Assembly: GCA_902772915.1 (NCBI GenBank)
Contig: CACYCE010000051.1
Coordinates: 1 to 39,864 of the forward strand
Source: an uncultured Erysipelotrichaceae bacterium
Lineage (GTDB): Bacteria > Bacillota_I > Bacilli_A > RFN20 > CAG-288
Length of the DNA: 39,864 nt
Reading direction: 5' to 3'
The notes under the pieces were generated by a model. That model was not told the DNA's origin, made no database searches, and was given only the letters and a program-made list of their open reading frames with translations. Made by a program: the position numbers and the translations under genes. Below are positions 8,730-17,779 of this stretch, one piece after another (position 1 is the stretch's first letter; each line of letters begins with the position of its first letter).

Positions 8730-9842
8730 TTATACAATATCTCCCCTCTTAATAAATTGAGGATCTTTAATAGAACCGATAATCTCTGCGCTGTTGACAA
8801 TTTCCGCGTCTTTATCGCAAACTAAACCATCAATCTTACAACCGTGAGAAATATGAGTTCCTGAGAAGATGACAGAATTCTTAACTTCGACACCTTCGTC
8901 GATGACAACATCTCTACCAATGATAGAATGTTCGACTTTACCATTGATAATAGAACCGTTAGCGATGAAGGAATTTTTAACTTCCGCATGCTCTAAATAT
9001 TTAGCAGGAGGAGTATCGTAAGTCTTAGTATATAGCGACCAATCGTTATCGAATAATTGGTTGAAGACATTTCTATCTAATAATTCTAAAGAATATTCAA
9101 GATAGTGAGATAAGGAATCAAAACATCTTACATAACCTTCGTGTTCATAAGTATAAATAGGCATATCCTTAGCTAACTTTCTAATAGTATCTCTTAAAGA
9201 GAAGAAAGATGAGGTCTTAGTAGCGTATCTAAGTAAACCGTATAAAACTTCCTTATCGATAATATATGTACGTAAAGAGACAGTGATCTTATCTTCTTCA
9301 CCTCTGTTAGGATATAAATCTCTTAAGAATCCATTAGTATCAACGTGAGCGATATCTTCTTGAATGAAAGCTTCTCTACCGTTATTAATCTTTTGAACAA
9401 TGACGGAAATTCTGTGATTGTTCTTAACGTGATCTTCAATTAAAGGTCTAAAATCGATTCTGTAGATGATATCTGCAGGAGCTAAAACAACGACATCTCC
9501 TTTATTTTGCTTTAAGAACCAAGTGTTTTCTTTAAAGTTATTAATATCAGTTGAATAACCAGTATTAGAGGCGTTAGGTTCATCATAAAGTAAAGTCAAT
9601 CCTCCTAATTTGGAGTTTTTAGTCCACTCTCCGCCTCTAGCGACATGTTGAATAATAGATCTAGTGTGTTCTTTAATTAAGACCGCCATTTCATCGATAC
9701 CCGAATCAGAAAAATTCGAGAGCATGAAATCCATAAAGGCGTATCTACCTAAGAAGGAAGTAGAAGCCACAGATCTAGTAGTGTTTAATAATCCTAAGTT
9801 GTTAGAATCGTGTAAATTTAAAATACCAATAGCTTTATTCAT
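8730..9842 (-). CDS. glgD: Glucose-1-phosphate adenylyltransferase subunit GlgD
   Basis: GlgD is the non-catalytic or regulatory partner of GlgC in Firmicutes ADP-glucose pyrophosphorylase. The 370-residue protein has a degenerate nucleotidyltransferase domain: the N-terminus MNKAIGILNLHDSNNLGLLN lacks the GGxGTRL loop seen in GlgC. The C-terminal left-handed beta-helix is visible as hexapeptide-like repeats (SFIANGSIINGKVEHSIIG and following). AGGAGG lies 8 bases before the ATG. It follows glgC after 15 bases and precedes glgA by 2. Confidence 0.93.
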   Translation of the reverse strand: MNKAIGILNLHDSNNLGLLNTTRSVASTSFLGRYAFMDFMLSNFSDSGIDEMAVLIKEHTRSIIQHVARGGEWTKNSKLGGLTLLYDEPNASNTGYSTDINNFKENTWFLKQNKGDVVVLAPADIIYRIDFRPLIEDHVKNNHRISVIVQKINNGREAFIQEDIAHVDTNGFLRDLYPNRGEEDKITVSLRTYIIDKEVLYGLLRYATKTSSFFSLRDTIRKLAKDMPIYTYEHEGYVRCFDSLSHYLEYSLELLDRNVFNQLFDNDWSLYTKTYDTPPAKYLEHAEVKNSFIANGSIINGKVEHSIIGRDVVIDEGVEVKNSVIFSGTHISHGCKIDGLVCDKDAEIVNSAEIIGSIKDPQFIKRGDIV

Positions 9843-9857
9843 TTTCCCTTCCTCCTA

Positions 9858-10967
9858 TTAAGCGACCAAAGCGATTTCCTCGTCTTGAGAAGAAATTATA
9901 TCTTCTTCGACTACTCTTTCAGTGCCGATTATCGCACGTTTAACATGCACACCAGCTTTAATAACAGTGTGAGGCATGATTACTGAATCTTCGACTACAG
10001 CCCCTTCTTCAATAGTGACTTCATTGAAAATTACTGAATGAGTGACATTTCCTTCAATAAAAGCACCTTGATTAATAATAGAATTTTTAACGCAAGCGTT
10101 AGGACCTATATATTGAGGAGTAGAGCGGGTATCTTCGGAGAAGATTTTCATCTTAGAATCGTAGATATTTAAAGGGCATTTGTCATCTAATAAATCCATG
10201 TTAGCAGACCACAATGATTCGACAGTTCCCACATCCTTCCAATAGCCATCGAAAGGATAAGCGAATAATCTTTTCTTGTTAGCTAACATCGTAGGAATAA
10301 TATTCTTACCAAAATCATTTTCAGATTCAGGGTTAGCTCTATCTTTAATCAATTCACTTCTCAAAACTTTGTAAGAGAAAATATAAATACCCATAGAAGC
10401 TAAAGTTGATTCAGGGTGTTTAGGTTTTTCGGTGAAAGACTCAATCTTAAAATTAGCATCAGCTTTCATGATGCCGAATCTCTTAGCTTCTTCTAAGGAG
10501 ACATTTAAACAGGCGACTGTTAAATCAGCTTTGTTAGCTTTGTGGAAATCCAACATTTTGGAATAATCCATTTTGTAGATGTGGTCTCCAGAAAGGATAA
10601 CCACGTAATCAGGATTTTGACTATCTAAGAAATCTAAATTTTGATAGATTGCATCCGCTGTTCCTCTATACCAAGAAGCTCCTTCGTCAGTTTGTTTAGG
10701 AGCGAGGCAGACAGTTAGAGATTTATTACCGTCAATACCCCAGTTAGAACCATTAGAAATGTAAGTGTTTAAAGCAGTAGATTCATACTGAGTTAAAACA
10801 CCAACAGTATCGATTCCTGAGTTGGCGCAGTTTGAAAGTGGGAAATCAATGATACGGTACTTACCTCCAAAATAAACCGCGGGCTTCGCAAGTTTTTTAG
10901 TTAGCGATTTAAGTCTTGTCCCTTTCCCACCAGCCAAGAGCATCGCTACAGTTTTTTCATTCGCCAT
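9858..10967 (-). CDS. glgC: Glucose-1-phosphate adenylyltransferase catalytic subunit GlgC
   Basis: Makes ADP-glucose from ATP and glucose-1-phosphate, the first committed step of glycogen synthesis. The 369-residue protein has the pyrophosphorylase loop LLAGGKGTRLKSLT (about 11-24), the PAVYFGGKYRIIDFPLSN segment (29-46), the catalytic region VILSGDHIYKMDY and the sugar-binding ESFTEKPK. The C-terminus is a beta-helix. GGAAGGAG stands about 12 bases before the ATG. It is the first glg gene; the 69-base gap to the gene upstream may hold a promoter, but I see no convincing -35/-10 pair. Confidence 0.96.
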   Translation of the reverse strand: MANEKTVAMLLAGGKGTRLKSLTKKLAKPAVYFGGKYRIIDFPLSNCANSGIDTVGVLTQYESTALNTYISNGSNWGIDGNKSLTVCLAPKQTDEGASWYRGTADAIYQNLDFLDSQNPDYVVILSGDHIYKMDYSKMLDFHKANKADLTVACLNVSLEEAKRFGIMKADANFKIESFTEKPKHPESTLASMGIYIFSYKVLRSELIKDRANPESENDFGKNIIPTMLANKKRLFAYPFDGYWKDVGTVESLWSANMDLLDDKCPLNIYDSKMKIFSEDTRSTPQYIGPNACVKNSIINQGAFIEGNVTHSVIFNEVTIEEGAVVEDSVIMPHTVIKAGVHVKRAIIGTERVVEEDIISSQDEEIALVA

Positions 10968-11036
10968 AATTAATATCTTCTCCTTCCGTGAATATGAATA
11001 ATACGAATAAATATAAGTTAAGTATGGTATGTAAGA

Positions 11037-12062
11037 TTAATAAGATAAGATTCCATTGCCACTATCTTCTTCAAATGGCAAAGTCTTGTCATCAGTAAAG
11101 GCATTGACAACTCTAGCAATAGCCGAGTGGAAGGCTACTAAAGTTTCAGCCTTGGTCTCCAAAATCGTAGGAGGAACCTTTTTAGAATAATCGCTGACAA
11201 AATCGAAACTGAAGCCATCGATAAAGATAGTTAATTTCTCACCTATTGAAGTGATGATGACATCAGAACGAACAAATTGATGCATCGAGGAGATTGCTTC
11301 TGCAGTCTTCTTGTTAAAAACGAGATAAATATCTCTGCCTAAAGTTGAATAACAAACAAAGGCGGATAATTCTCTTATATCTCCAAAACCGTATTTTTTA
11401 ATTTCGTTGCCTTCATATTGACGATACGAGATATTTCCAAAAGTCCTCAGTTGAATAAAGGCGTGGGATTTGCCTTTAGGTACTTCAACGGAAATGAAGA
11501 CACCCTTTCTCTTCTTTCCTTCTCTAAAATAATCGTATTGCTTACATTGATATGAAAGAAGAGGGGTTGAAAATTGATAAGAATCTAAGAAAGTCGGAGT
11601 GGAAATATCTACTAAATCCAAACCTTGAACCGAGCCTTCTTGGATAGACTTATCTAAGCCGATACCATTGATTTTAGCTTCTTCCACAAGTAAGGAGAAA
11701 GATTTATTTTCAAACAATTTTTTAAATTTTTTGTTTTGAAAATGGTGAAGAAGAAGAGTACCGACTATAGCGACTATTAAAACCGCTAAGACAATAATCA
11801 TTCGCAACGCTTTATCAATAGAAGAAAAATCAAAGAAATTGCCGCTCCAATCAGGATAAGGAAGAACGCGCAAAGGACTAACTTCTCCAAAAGGCTTAGG
11901 TAAAGAATAATATCCTCGACCAAAAGCTACTAATAAAACGTACAAGAACCAAGTTAACAAAATGCCTAAAAATAATCCGAAGTCACTCCAAAAAGAAACA
12001 CGTTTTAAATGAGTGCGGTATCTTGATAATTCATCTGATTGACTTATGACACTTTTCGCCAT
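11037..12062 (-). CDS. DUF3137-like two-TM membrane protein
   Basis: A 341-residue protein of unknown function. Two membrane segments are visible at about 27-47 and 86-106, separated by an aromatic-rich loop, followed by a soluble domain of about 235 residues. The soluble part resembles DUF3137: RKGVFISVEVPKG, then CYSTLGRDIYLVFNKKTAEAI, then GEKLTIFIDGFSFDF. The gene at 4348-5901 has the same plan with a longer N-terminal tail, so the two are likely distant paralogues on either side of the glycogen operon. No terminator separates it from glgC 69 bases downstream, so read-through into the glg genes is possible. The similarity is judged by eye only. Confidence 0.68.
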   Translation of the reverse strand: MAKSVISQSDELSRYRTHLKRVSFWSDFGLFLGILLTWFLYVLLVAFGRGYYSLPKPFGEVSPLRVLPYPDWSGNFFDFSSIDKALRMIIVLAVLIVAIVGTLLLHHFQNKKFKKLFENKSFSLLVEEAKINGIGLDKSIQEGSVQGLDLVDISTPTFLDSYQFSTPLLSYQCKQYDYFREGKKRKGVFISVEVPKGKSHAFIQLRTFGNISYRQYEGNEIKKYGFGDIRELSAFVCYSTLGRDIYLVFNKKTAEAISSMHQFVRSDVIITSIGEKLTIFIDGFSFDFVSDYSKKVPPTILETKAETLVAFHSAIARVVNAFTDDKTLPFEEDSGNGILSY

Positions 12063-12087
12063 ATTAAACTAATATTGTCCTAATTAA

Positions 12088-12116
12088 ATTATATAATTAT
12101 ATCTATTTTTATTAAA
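12088..12116 (-). promoter_or_regulatory. Candidate promoter of the DUF3137-like gene (and possibly the glg operon)
   Basis: On the minus strand TTTAAT (12111-12116) and TATAAT (12088-12093) are separated by 17 bases. The -10 is perfect, but the -35 matches TTGACA poorly. A second TATAAT at 12096-12101 overlaps the spacer. The predicted transcript would start near 12081, about 20 bases before the gene. Confidence 0.45.
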
Positions 12117-12133
12117 GAGAAAACGCAAGCTCT

Positions 12134-12161
12134 AATAAAAAATGGGGCTGAGCGCCCCATT
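12134..12161 (-). terminator. Intrinsic terminator of the jetABC operon
   Basis: AATGGGGC and GCCCCATT form a perfect 8-bp stem around a 5-base loop (12141-12161). On the minus strand it is followed by TTTTATTAG, giving a run of six T with the stem end. It lies 17 bases after the jetC stop, so it should end the SMC operon and isolate it from the DUF3137-like gene and glycogen genes downstream. Confidence 0.9.
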
Positions 12162-12178
12162 ATTTTTAATTTTGCTAC

Positions 12179-15100
12179 TTAGATGCGAGATTTATCTTGA
12201 TAAGTATCGATGTAAGAACGTTTCTTCTTAGCATCGTGATGAGTAACTAAAATCAAATCGACTTCCTTAGATAAGTCTCTCAATTTTTCTGAAGGAGTAG
12301 AGAGAATCGCTTGCAAACCAAACTTTCTCAACAAGCCTACAGCTTCTTTAATTCTGACTCCATCCATCTTGGAGAAAGCCTCATCGAAACACACTAATCT
12401 AATCGAGTTAGAATCAGGATCGTTAGTTCTGTAAAGTTGAGCAAAGGAAGCCAGAATTGAGATGTAGAAAGGAGTTTGAGTTTCACCTCCAGATTGTCTC
12501 TTAAACGATCTAGCTAAAGAAGATTCGGTCTCAGATTCTCCTCTTCTAACTAACAAATCGAAGACTAAATAAGTTCTATAATCAGTAAATTTTTGTACAT
12601 TCTCAATCAATTTTGCTCGAGGATCACCTTCATCATCTCCACTAGGTTCAGTAATTAGAGTAAATAACGAATCCATAGTGTTTTTATATTTCTCTAAATA
12701 GACATCTTCAGCATCGCCGATATTCAACAACAAATCATCAGTAATCATCTGATAATATTCATAATAATCTTTGTTGGGTTCCACTGAGAATCTATAGTGA
12801 TCACGACCGAATTTAACAGCTTGTAAAGCTTGGTTCAATTCATCGATTTGCATCTTGATAGTCTGGAAGGAATTACGGAGATTATAAATGAAATTATCTT
12901 TAAATTCCTTGATGGCTTTCTTGTGAGAATCTTCGATTTTAATTAAATAAGAAGGCAATAAAACTTCTTGTAAATTCTTCAATTCGTTATCGAATTCCGC
13001 GTTGGAAGTCAAATTCTCAGTATCGTAAGAGAGATTGTAAGTGATGACATATCTCTTTCGTAAATCTTTAAGTTTATTCTCCGCAGCAGTCTTACCTTGT
13101 TGACGAACAATGTAATTTTGTCTAGCTTGTCTAAGAATATCTTCAAAAGATAATTGAGATAGAGCCTTTTGATAGAAAGGATCGAATTTAGTTTCGACTA
13201 ATTCTTGATCGAAAGTCGTCAACTTCTCTCTCAAAGAATTAACTAGAGCTTGTTGAGCAGGAATAGATTTCTCTTTCAATTCCTTATTGACCGCGAGCAA
13301 TCCACCTTGTTCGAGGACTAAATCATTCTTCTCTTTAGCAATAGATGCTAAATCGATATCAATTAATCTAATCTTCTCATCGAAAGATGAAATATCTTTC
13401 AATTCACCTTCGCTAAGTTGCTCATCTAAATGATCTATTTCATCATTTAATTCATCGACTCTCTTCATATCATTGATATCAGCAATAAAGGTGCTAGTTT
13501 CAGAAGTAGATAAAACTTCTAAAGAAGCGATGTTCTTTAAGTGATTATTTAAAGTTATGTAAAGTTCCAATTTCTTAGATAAAGAAGAATATTCATCTTT
13601 CTTAGTTAAAGCTGATTCAGAAGATGAATGAGTACCAATGAAGGAAATCTCCGCTCTTCTTTCATTTAAATACAAAGAAGCGAAATTTCTATAACCAGTA
13701 CAATTAGGCAATAAACCATTGCCGGATTCTCTAGCTTCAGCGAAAGTTTCACACTTTCTCACATTTCCTAATAAGAAATTAGTGTAAGCCCTAGCTCCTT
13801 CGTGATCAGTTTCAATTTCTTCGGCAACAGAATTAGGTTTAGCTTGATAATCTCTATCGATTAGCTTTTCAGAATCGACTATAGAAATAGAATAATAGCC
13901 GTAATCTCTGCAGATTGTCGCTAAGATTTTACTCGCTTCTTCGTAATATCTTTCTTGAACGAAGAAATTGAATTTTTGATTGAAGATAAAAGCTTCAATA
14001 GTCTTAGTCCATCTCTTATTCTTAATATCGACTAAGTCGCAATAAGAAGAAATTTGAGCGTCAGAATGTCTCTCTTTTAAAGAAGATTCTAAAGCTGCTC
14101 TAACTGCTAAATAATTAGAAGGGAAAGGCTTTCTACCTTCGTTAATTTGATCGATTTCACCTTCTAAAATTCCCTTCTCTTTATTTAAGGAGATAATAGA
14201 AGAATCTAAATCTCTAATTAAACCTTGAACATTAGAGTGCAAAGATGCCATCTCTAATTGGAATTCAGTTAATAAATTGGCGTTGAGAGTTCTATTATTT
14301 ATTCCATCGAAGACATCTTGAGAAGTAGATGTAAATTCACTAGATATATCTTTAAATTTCTCAAGAGCTTCTTCTTGATTTTCTTCTAAGAAAGAAGAAT
14401 CAGTTTGAGTTAATAAAGAAGATAAATCATTTAGTCTTTGCATGTAAGAAGAAATGTAATTCTTCAAAGTGGAAGAGAGGAAATTGTAATTGTTTTCTAA
14501 AGTAGAAATCTTCTCTTGAACTGAATTCTTCTTATTTACTATGGAATTAGATAAGGAGAAGGAAGAAGAATTGACTTTCTTAGCAAAATAAGAATCTTTT
14601 TCAGATTTCAATTCATCCTCTTGTCTAGTTTTAATTCCTAATTCATCTCTAATTTGAAGAATTCTCTCTTCGTTTGATTCTAAGGTGTTAGTTAACTTAG
14701 CAAGAGTCTCAGAAGCAGAATCGAAATTGACTCTATCCATGACATAGTCAGCCATATTTAAAGAATCGAGAGCGCTTTTATAATTAGTGTAAGCTTGGCA
14801 TACGTTATTCAAAGCGTCAATCTTAACTTGAATCTTCTTAGCTTCGATTTCTAAAATCTTATATTGCTCGATGTTAGTTTGCATCGCAGTAATATCGATG
14901 TTGTAATCTAAATCGCAAACGAATTCAGTAATGAATTTAGAAATATCATTAATAGGAGTGAAGGAGACCGCTTTTTTAAATAAGGAGAAGAATTTTTCAG
15001 GGACATCTCCTAAATAATTCTTCAATTTATCTTTATAAGCTGAATTAGTATCGAAGAATTCATAATCGTTCTTCCCTAAACTCTCCTGGCAATATTTCAA

Positions 15101-15574
15101 TAATTCTTTGTAAGTTAGAGGTCGGGGTTGAGACGCATCTAGCAATTCTTTATTAGTGAAATCATTCGAAGGGAAAGAAGTATTTAAATAGAAGAAATGA
15201 TGCTCTTCTGAATCATCTTCGAAGCAATCGAAAACAATACCTAAAGTAAAGGGTTTTTCAGTAATGGTATCGAAGAATTCTAAAGCGACGTAAGAAGTAA
15301 ATCTCCCCGGTCTTAAACACAAAATTTGACCTTGAGCAGTTTCACCAGTTTCGCATCTTAAATAGCCTTTTAAAGTACGACCGGTTCTATCGTTAGCAGC
15401 TTTGTTGAAATTTCTTCCGGTAGTATCACCTAATAAAACGATTTGAATAGCATCGATGATAGTTGATTTACCAGTACCGTTAGCACCAGTTAAGAAAGTC
15501 GAATTTTTAACATCGAACTTCTCGTTGGAAAAGAGGTGCCAGTTAATAAGTCTAACTGAAGTTAATTCTTTCAT
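12179..15574 (-). CDS. jetC: Wadjet/MukB-like SMC ATPase (JetC)
   Basis: An SMC-like ATPase of 1131 residues. The N-terminal head has Walker A GANGTGKST (30-38), preceded by RLINWHLFSNEKF, the start typical of JetC/MksB proteins. The middle is mostly heptad-like coiled coil (about 230-470 and 660-900) around a non-coiled hinge region. The C-terminal head carries the ABC signature QSGGE (1027-1031) and Walker B LVCFDEA (1060-1066). In Wadjet and MukBEF complexes this protein forms the ATP-driven DNA loop-extruding ring with JetA and JetB. The ATG overlaps the jetB stop (TAATG), and GGAGG is just upstream. A chromosomal Smc would be longer and have a different hinge. The intact motifs suggest an active ATPase. 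Calling it JetC rather than MksB rests on partner similarity. Confidence 0.85.
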   Translation of the reverse strand: MKELTSVRLINWHLFSNEKFDVKNSTFLTGANGTGKSTIIDAIQIVLLGDTTGRNFNKAANDRTGRTLKGYLRCETGETAQGQILCLRPGRFTSYVALEFFDTITEKPFTLGIVFDCFEDDSEEHHFFYLNTSFPSNDFTNKELLDASQPRPLTYKELLKYCQESLGKNDYEFFDTNSAYKDKLKNYLGDVPEKFFSLFKKAVSFTPINDISKFITEFVCDLDYNIDITAMQTNIEQYKILEIEAKKIQVKIDALNNVCQAYTNYKSALDSLNMADYVMDRVNFDSASETLAKLTNTLESNEERILQIRDELGIKTRQEDELKSEKDSYFAKKVNSSSFSLSNSIVNKKNSVQEKISTLENNYNFLSSTLKNYISSYMQRLNDLSSLLTQTDSSFLEENQEEALEKFKDISSEFTSTSQDVFDGINNRTLNANLLTEFQLEMASLHSNVQGLIRDLDSSIISLNKEKGILEGEIDQINEGRKPFPSNYLAVRAALESSLKERHSDAQISSYCDLVDIKNKRWTKTIEAFIFNQKFNFFVQERYYEEASKILATICRDYGYYSISIVDSEKLIDRDYQAKPNSVAEEIETDHEGARAYTNFLLGNVRKCETFAEARESGNGLLPNCTGYRNFASLYLNERRAEISFIGTHSSSESALTKKDEYSSLSKKLELYITLNNHLKNIASLEVLSTSETSTFIADINDMKRVDELNDEIDHLDEQLSEGELKDISSFDEKIRLIDIDLASIAKEKNDLVLEQGGLLAVNKELKEKSIPAQQALVNSLREKLTTFDQELVETKFDPFYQKALSQLSFEDILRQARQNYIVRQQGKTAAENKLKDLRKRYVITYNLSYDTENLTSNAEFDNELKNLQEVLLPSYLIKIEDSHKKAIKEFKDNFIYNLRNSFQTIKMQIDELNQALQAVKFGRDHYRFSVEPNKDYYEYYQMITDDLLLNIGDAEDVYLEKYKNTMDSLFTLITEPSGDDEGDPRAKLIENVQKFTDYRTYLVFDLLVRRGESETESSLARSFKRQSGGETQTPFYISILASFAQLYRTNDPDSNSIRLVCFDEAFSKMDGVRIKEAVGLLRKFGLQAILSTPSEKLRDLSKEVDLILVTHHDAKKKRSYIDTYQDKSRI

Positions 15575-16239
15575 TATTCTTCACCTCCATGTTGGTTGAT
15601 AAAATCATCTAAACCATTAGGAGCTTGGACTCCTAAAGGAGATATTTCTTTAATAGAATTGTACAATGCATTAAGTTTAGCATTAGATATAACGTATCTG
15701 ATCGAAGGTAAAATGTAGAATCCCCAAGAAGTATCAGAGAAAGACCCTTGAGCAATACAGACGATTTGATACATCGCTAAAGTTCTCATCGCACTAGCTA
15801 AAGTGTTAGTAGAAAATCTTCTTGAAACACTAGTCACCCCTAAATCTTTAAGTAATATTTTTAAAGAAGTAGAATCGCAGTAGACTTCGTTGGTATTAGG
15901 AGAAGAAGCAATCTTTCCTTCATAATAAGAACGCAAAGCGTAAATTACTAAAGTTGTGACTGAATCGATTCTTATCTTGTTAATTTCATCAGGAGAAGAA
16001 ATAAAGATAACTCCAGCATCGTCATCCTTGTTAAGTTGAATGCCGATGTAATCTAAATATTCACTAACTAAATCGTAATGAGCTTCAATAAATAAATAAG
16101 TGGAAGAAATCTTGTTAATCTTGCTAGCGCGATCGTAGATTTTTCTAACTATATAACAATGGAAAAGCAATTCGGAAACGGCTTTTCCAAATTCGTTTTG
16201 GTTTGCTCGAGTGAGCTTTTCATAATTCTCATCAAACAT
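15574..16239 (-). CDS. jetB: Wadjet/MukE-like KITE subunit (JetB, DUF4194)
   Basis: A 221-residue protein matching the DUF4194/JetB type of MukE-like winged-helix (KITE) subunits that bind the kleisin and DNA in Wadjet and Mks complexes. Visible elements are an all-helical N-terminus, an acidic GIQLNKDDDAGVIFISS segment (about 80-96), a conserved TTLVIYALRSYYEGK helix (104-118), and a winged-helix-like SRRFSTNTLASAMRTLAMYQIV region. The ATG overlaps the jetA TGA stop (ATGA), and the stop overlaps the jetC start, so all three genes are translationally coupled. On its own the sequence is divergent; the assignment is strengthened by its position between a JetA-like and a JetC-like gene. Confidence 0.8.
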   Translation of the reverse strand: MFDENYEKLTRANQNEFGKAVSELLFHCYIVRKIYDRASKINKISSTYLFIEAHYDLVSEYLDYIGIQLNKDDDAGVIFISSPDEINKIRIDSVTTLVIYALRSYYEGKIASSPNTNEVYCDSTSLKILLKDLGVTSVSRRFSTNTLASAMRTLAMYQIVCIAQGSFSDTSWGFYILPSIRYVISNAKLNALYNSIKEISPLGVQAPNGLDDFINQHGGEE

Positions 16240-17708
16240 CAGTTATTCGCGCTCCTTCCTTTTCTTGTAAATTTGTAATTGGGTATGAAATAATTCCCAT
16301 TTTCAATCTTAGAATCTAGTTTCTCTAGGGTGTAGAACATATCGTTAAATTCGCCTCTAACTGTCGCTAGAATTAAAAGAATTAAATCATCCATAGTATT
16401 TAGTTCCACATCTTTAGAAGTGATAGTTCTCCTATCTTTAAATTGCTTCAACATGAAGTTTTCTATAGCTTCTAAAGAAAATTGATTTTCATCGTTAATT
16501 AATTCGTCTAGAGATGAATCGAAATCAGAATACATATCATCTAGTGGAAGAGGATCTAATTCTTCTTTTTCAACTCTATTTTTAATCATCGTCAAGGAAT
16601 CAGAATCGACGAATCCTTGATGGTAAATAGAGACTGTAGAATTAAGCTTATCGATTATATCAATCTTATCCATCTCTAAATCAGATTGAGGATTTTCTCG
16701 ATCCAAGGCTTTAGCGACTTCTAAAATAATCGCATCAATCTTACCTTTGATAGTCTTATCTGAAGAAGATAGATAAGTGACTTTCTTTTGAACTGCTTGA
16801 GTGTAGGAAGCGTTAGCTTTATCAATCTCCACAAAAGCCGAATTCAATCTTGAGAAGATATCGATAGTCTCTTGTAAGATTCTATTAACTTCAACATTTA
16901 CTAGAGATGATTTCTTCCCTACGTAGTTAGGATCGTATTTAGCTTGAATGACTAACTTAGCCATAATGCGAGGGTCATGTTGCCATCTATGTAAGATATT
17001 GATAACAGGTAAAGAATATAAACCTAACGAATCGTAAGTCTTCATTGGGTGGTAGACTTTATCTCTGACATCCGATTTAAAGATATCGAAATGTTGCCTT
17101 AAAACTTCATTAGGATCAAATACGGTAGATAAGTTATGTCCGAATACGCAAATGGAGTGATGCAACAAAGTGACGTTAAGTTCCAATTCATCAGCGTTCT
17201 TTCTCGCCGCTAACAAAGATCTAAACATGTAGTCATCTTCCTTTTCATCTTCTAAAGATAATTCGGAATAAGTTTGATGGACTAAAGGAACATACAAAGA
17301 AGTGTCAGAGGACAAATCGGATATCAACTGCAACATCTTGATTGAATATGAAGGTAGATATAAATAGTCGACGTTGTTAGCTAAATCTCTCTCCACAGAA
17401 ATCCAACCGGTGTTAACCAACTTCTTGAAGATGTAATTAATTTTAGAAGTTATCACTGAATCAGAAAGTTCATAAGGGATATTTTCATCCTCATTCTTGT
17501 CATCGAGTTTATCTAATTCGACATCGAACAATTTAAATAAATCTTCACCGTGATCATACAAGGCTTTAGTATAATCGCTTCTTTTAATCTTAGTCTTGTA
17601 AATTTTTAAAGTCTCAAAAAGAGTCATCAATGCAAAAGAGTAAACCGCCTTGTATTTACGTGATAAAACCGAGAAGAAATTCTCAGGAAGCCTATCGAAT
17701 AAATTCAC
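16239..17708 (-). CDS. jetA: Wadjet/MukF-like kleisin subunit (JetA)
   Basis: A protein of about 489 residues resembling JetA, the MukF-like kleisin that bridges the SMC heads in Wadjet. It starts VNLFDRLPENFFSVLS, the family's N-terminal pattern (LFxxLPxNFF), followed by winged-helix and helical segments, including an acidic stretch around DKNEDENIPYEL and the coiled region EVNRILQETIDIFSRLN. The frame extends to a TTG at 17723, but I prefer the GTG at 17706-17708: GAGG lies 9 bases before it and the family N-terminus starts there. The stop is TGA and overlaps the jetB ATG. It is the first gene of the operon, directly behind the promoter in the palindrome at 17744-17767. Confidence 0.78.
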   Translation of the reverse strand: MNLFDRLPENFFSVLSRKYKAVYSFALMTLFETLKIYKTKIKRSDYTKALYDHGEDLFKLFDVELDKLDDKNEDENIPYELSDSVITSKINYIFKKLVNTGWISVERDLANNVDYLYLPSYSIKMLQLISDLSSDTSLYVPLVHQTYSELSLEDEKEDDYMFRSLLAARKNADELELNVTLLHHSICVFGHNLSTVFDPNEVLRQHFDIFKSDVRDKVYHPMKTYDSLGLYSLPVINILHRWQHDPRIMAKLVIQAKYDPNYVGKKSSLVNVEVNRILQETIDIFSRLNSAFVEIDKANASYTQAVQKKVTYLSSSDKTIKGKIDAIILEVAKALDRENPQSDLEMDKIDIIDKLNSTVSIYHQGFVDSDSLTMIKNRVEKEELDPLPLDDMYSDFDSSLDELINDENQFSLEAIENFMLKQFKDRRTITSKDVELNTMDDLILLILATVRGEFNDMFYTLEKLDSKIENGNYFIPNYKFTRKGRSANN

Positions 17709-17743
17709 TTTGTTTATCCTCAAAAAATCCTAAATAAAATTTA

Positions 17744-17767
17744 CTCTTAAATTATATAATTTAAGAG
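17744..17767. repeat. Perfect 24-base palindrome over the jetABC -10 box
   Basis: The half-site CTCTTAAATTAT is followed immediately by its exact reverse complement, with no spacer. The centre contains TATAAT on both strands. It lies 36 bases before the jetA GTG. A zero-spacer palindrome on a -10 box is the usual form of a repressor operator, but no regulator gene lies next to it; as RNA it would form only a poor hairpin with no usable loop. Confidence 0.85.
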
Positions 17768-17779
17768 CTGACTTAACAA
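17751..17779 (-). promoter_or_regulatory. Promoter of jetABC
   Basis: On the minus strand TTGTTA (17774-17779) and a perfect TATAAT (17751-17756) are separated by exactly 17 bases. Transcription would start near 17744, leaving a leader of about 36 bases before the GTG at 17708. The -10 box lies inside the 24-base palindrome, so binding of a repressor there would block transcription. Confidence 0.7.

Noticed and set aside
11037-12062. Possible JetD replacement as fourth gene of the SMC operon
   Set aside because: It has two membrane segments and a DUF3137-like domain, no TOPRIM or nuclease motif, its own candidate promoter, and is separated from jetC by a strong terminator.
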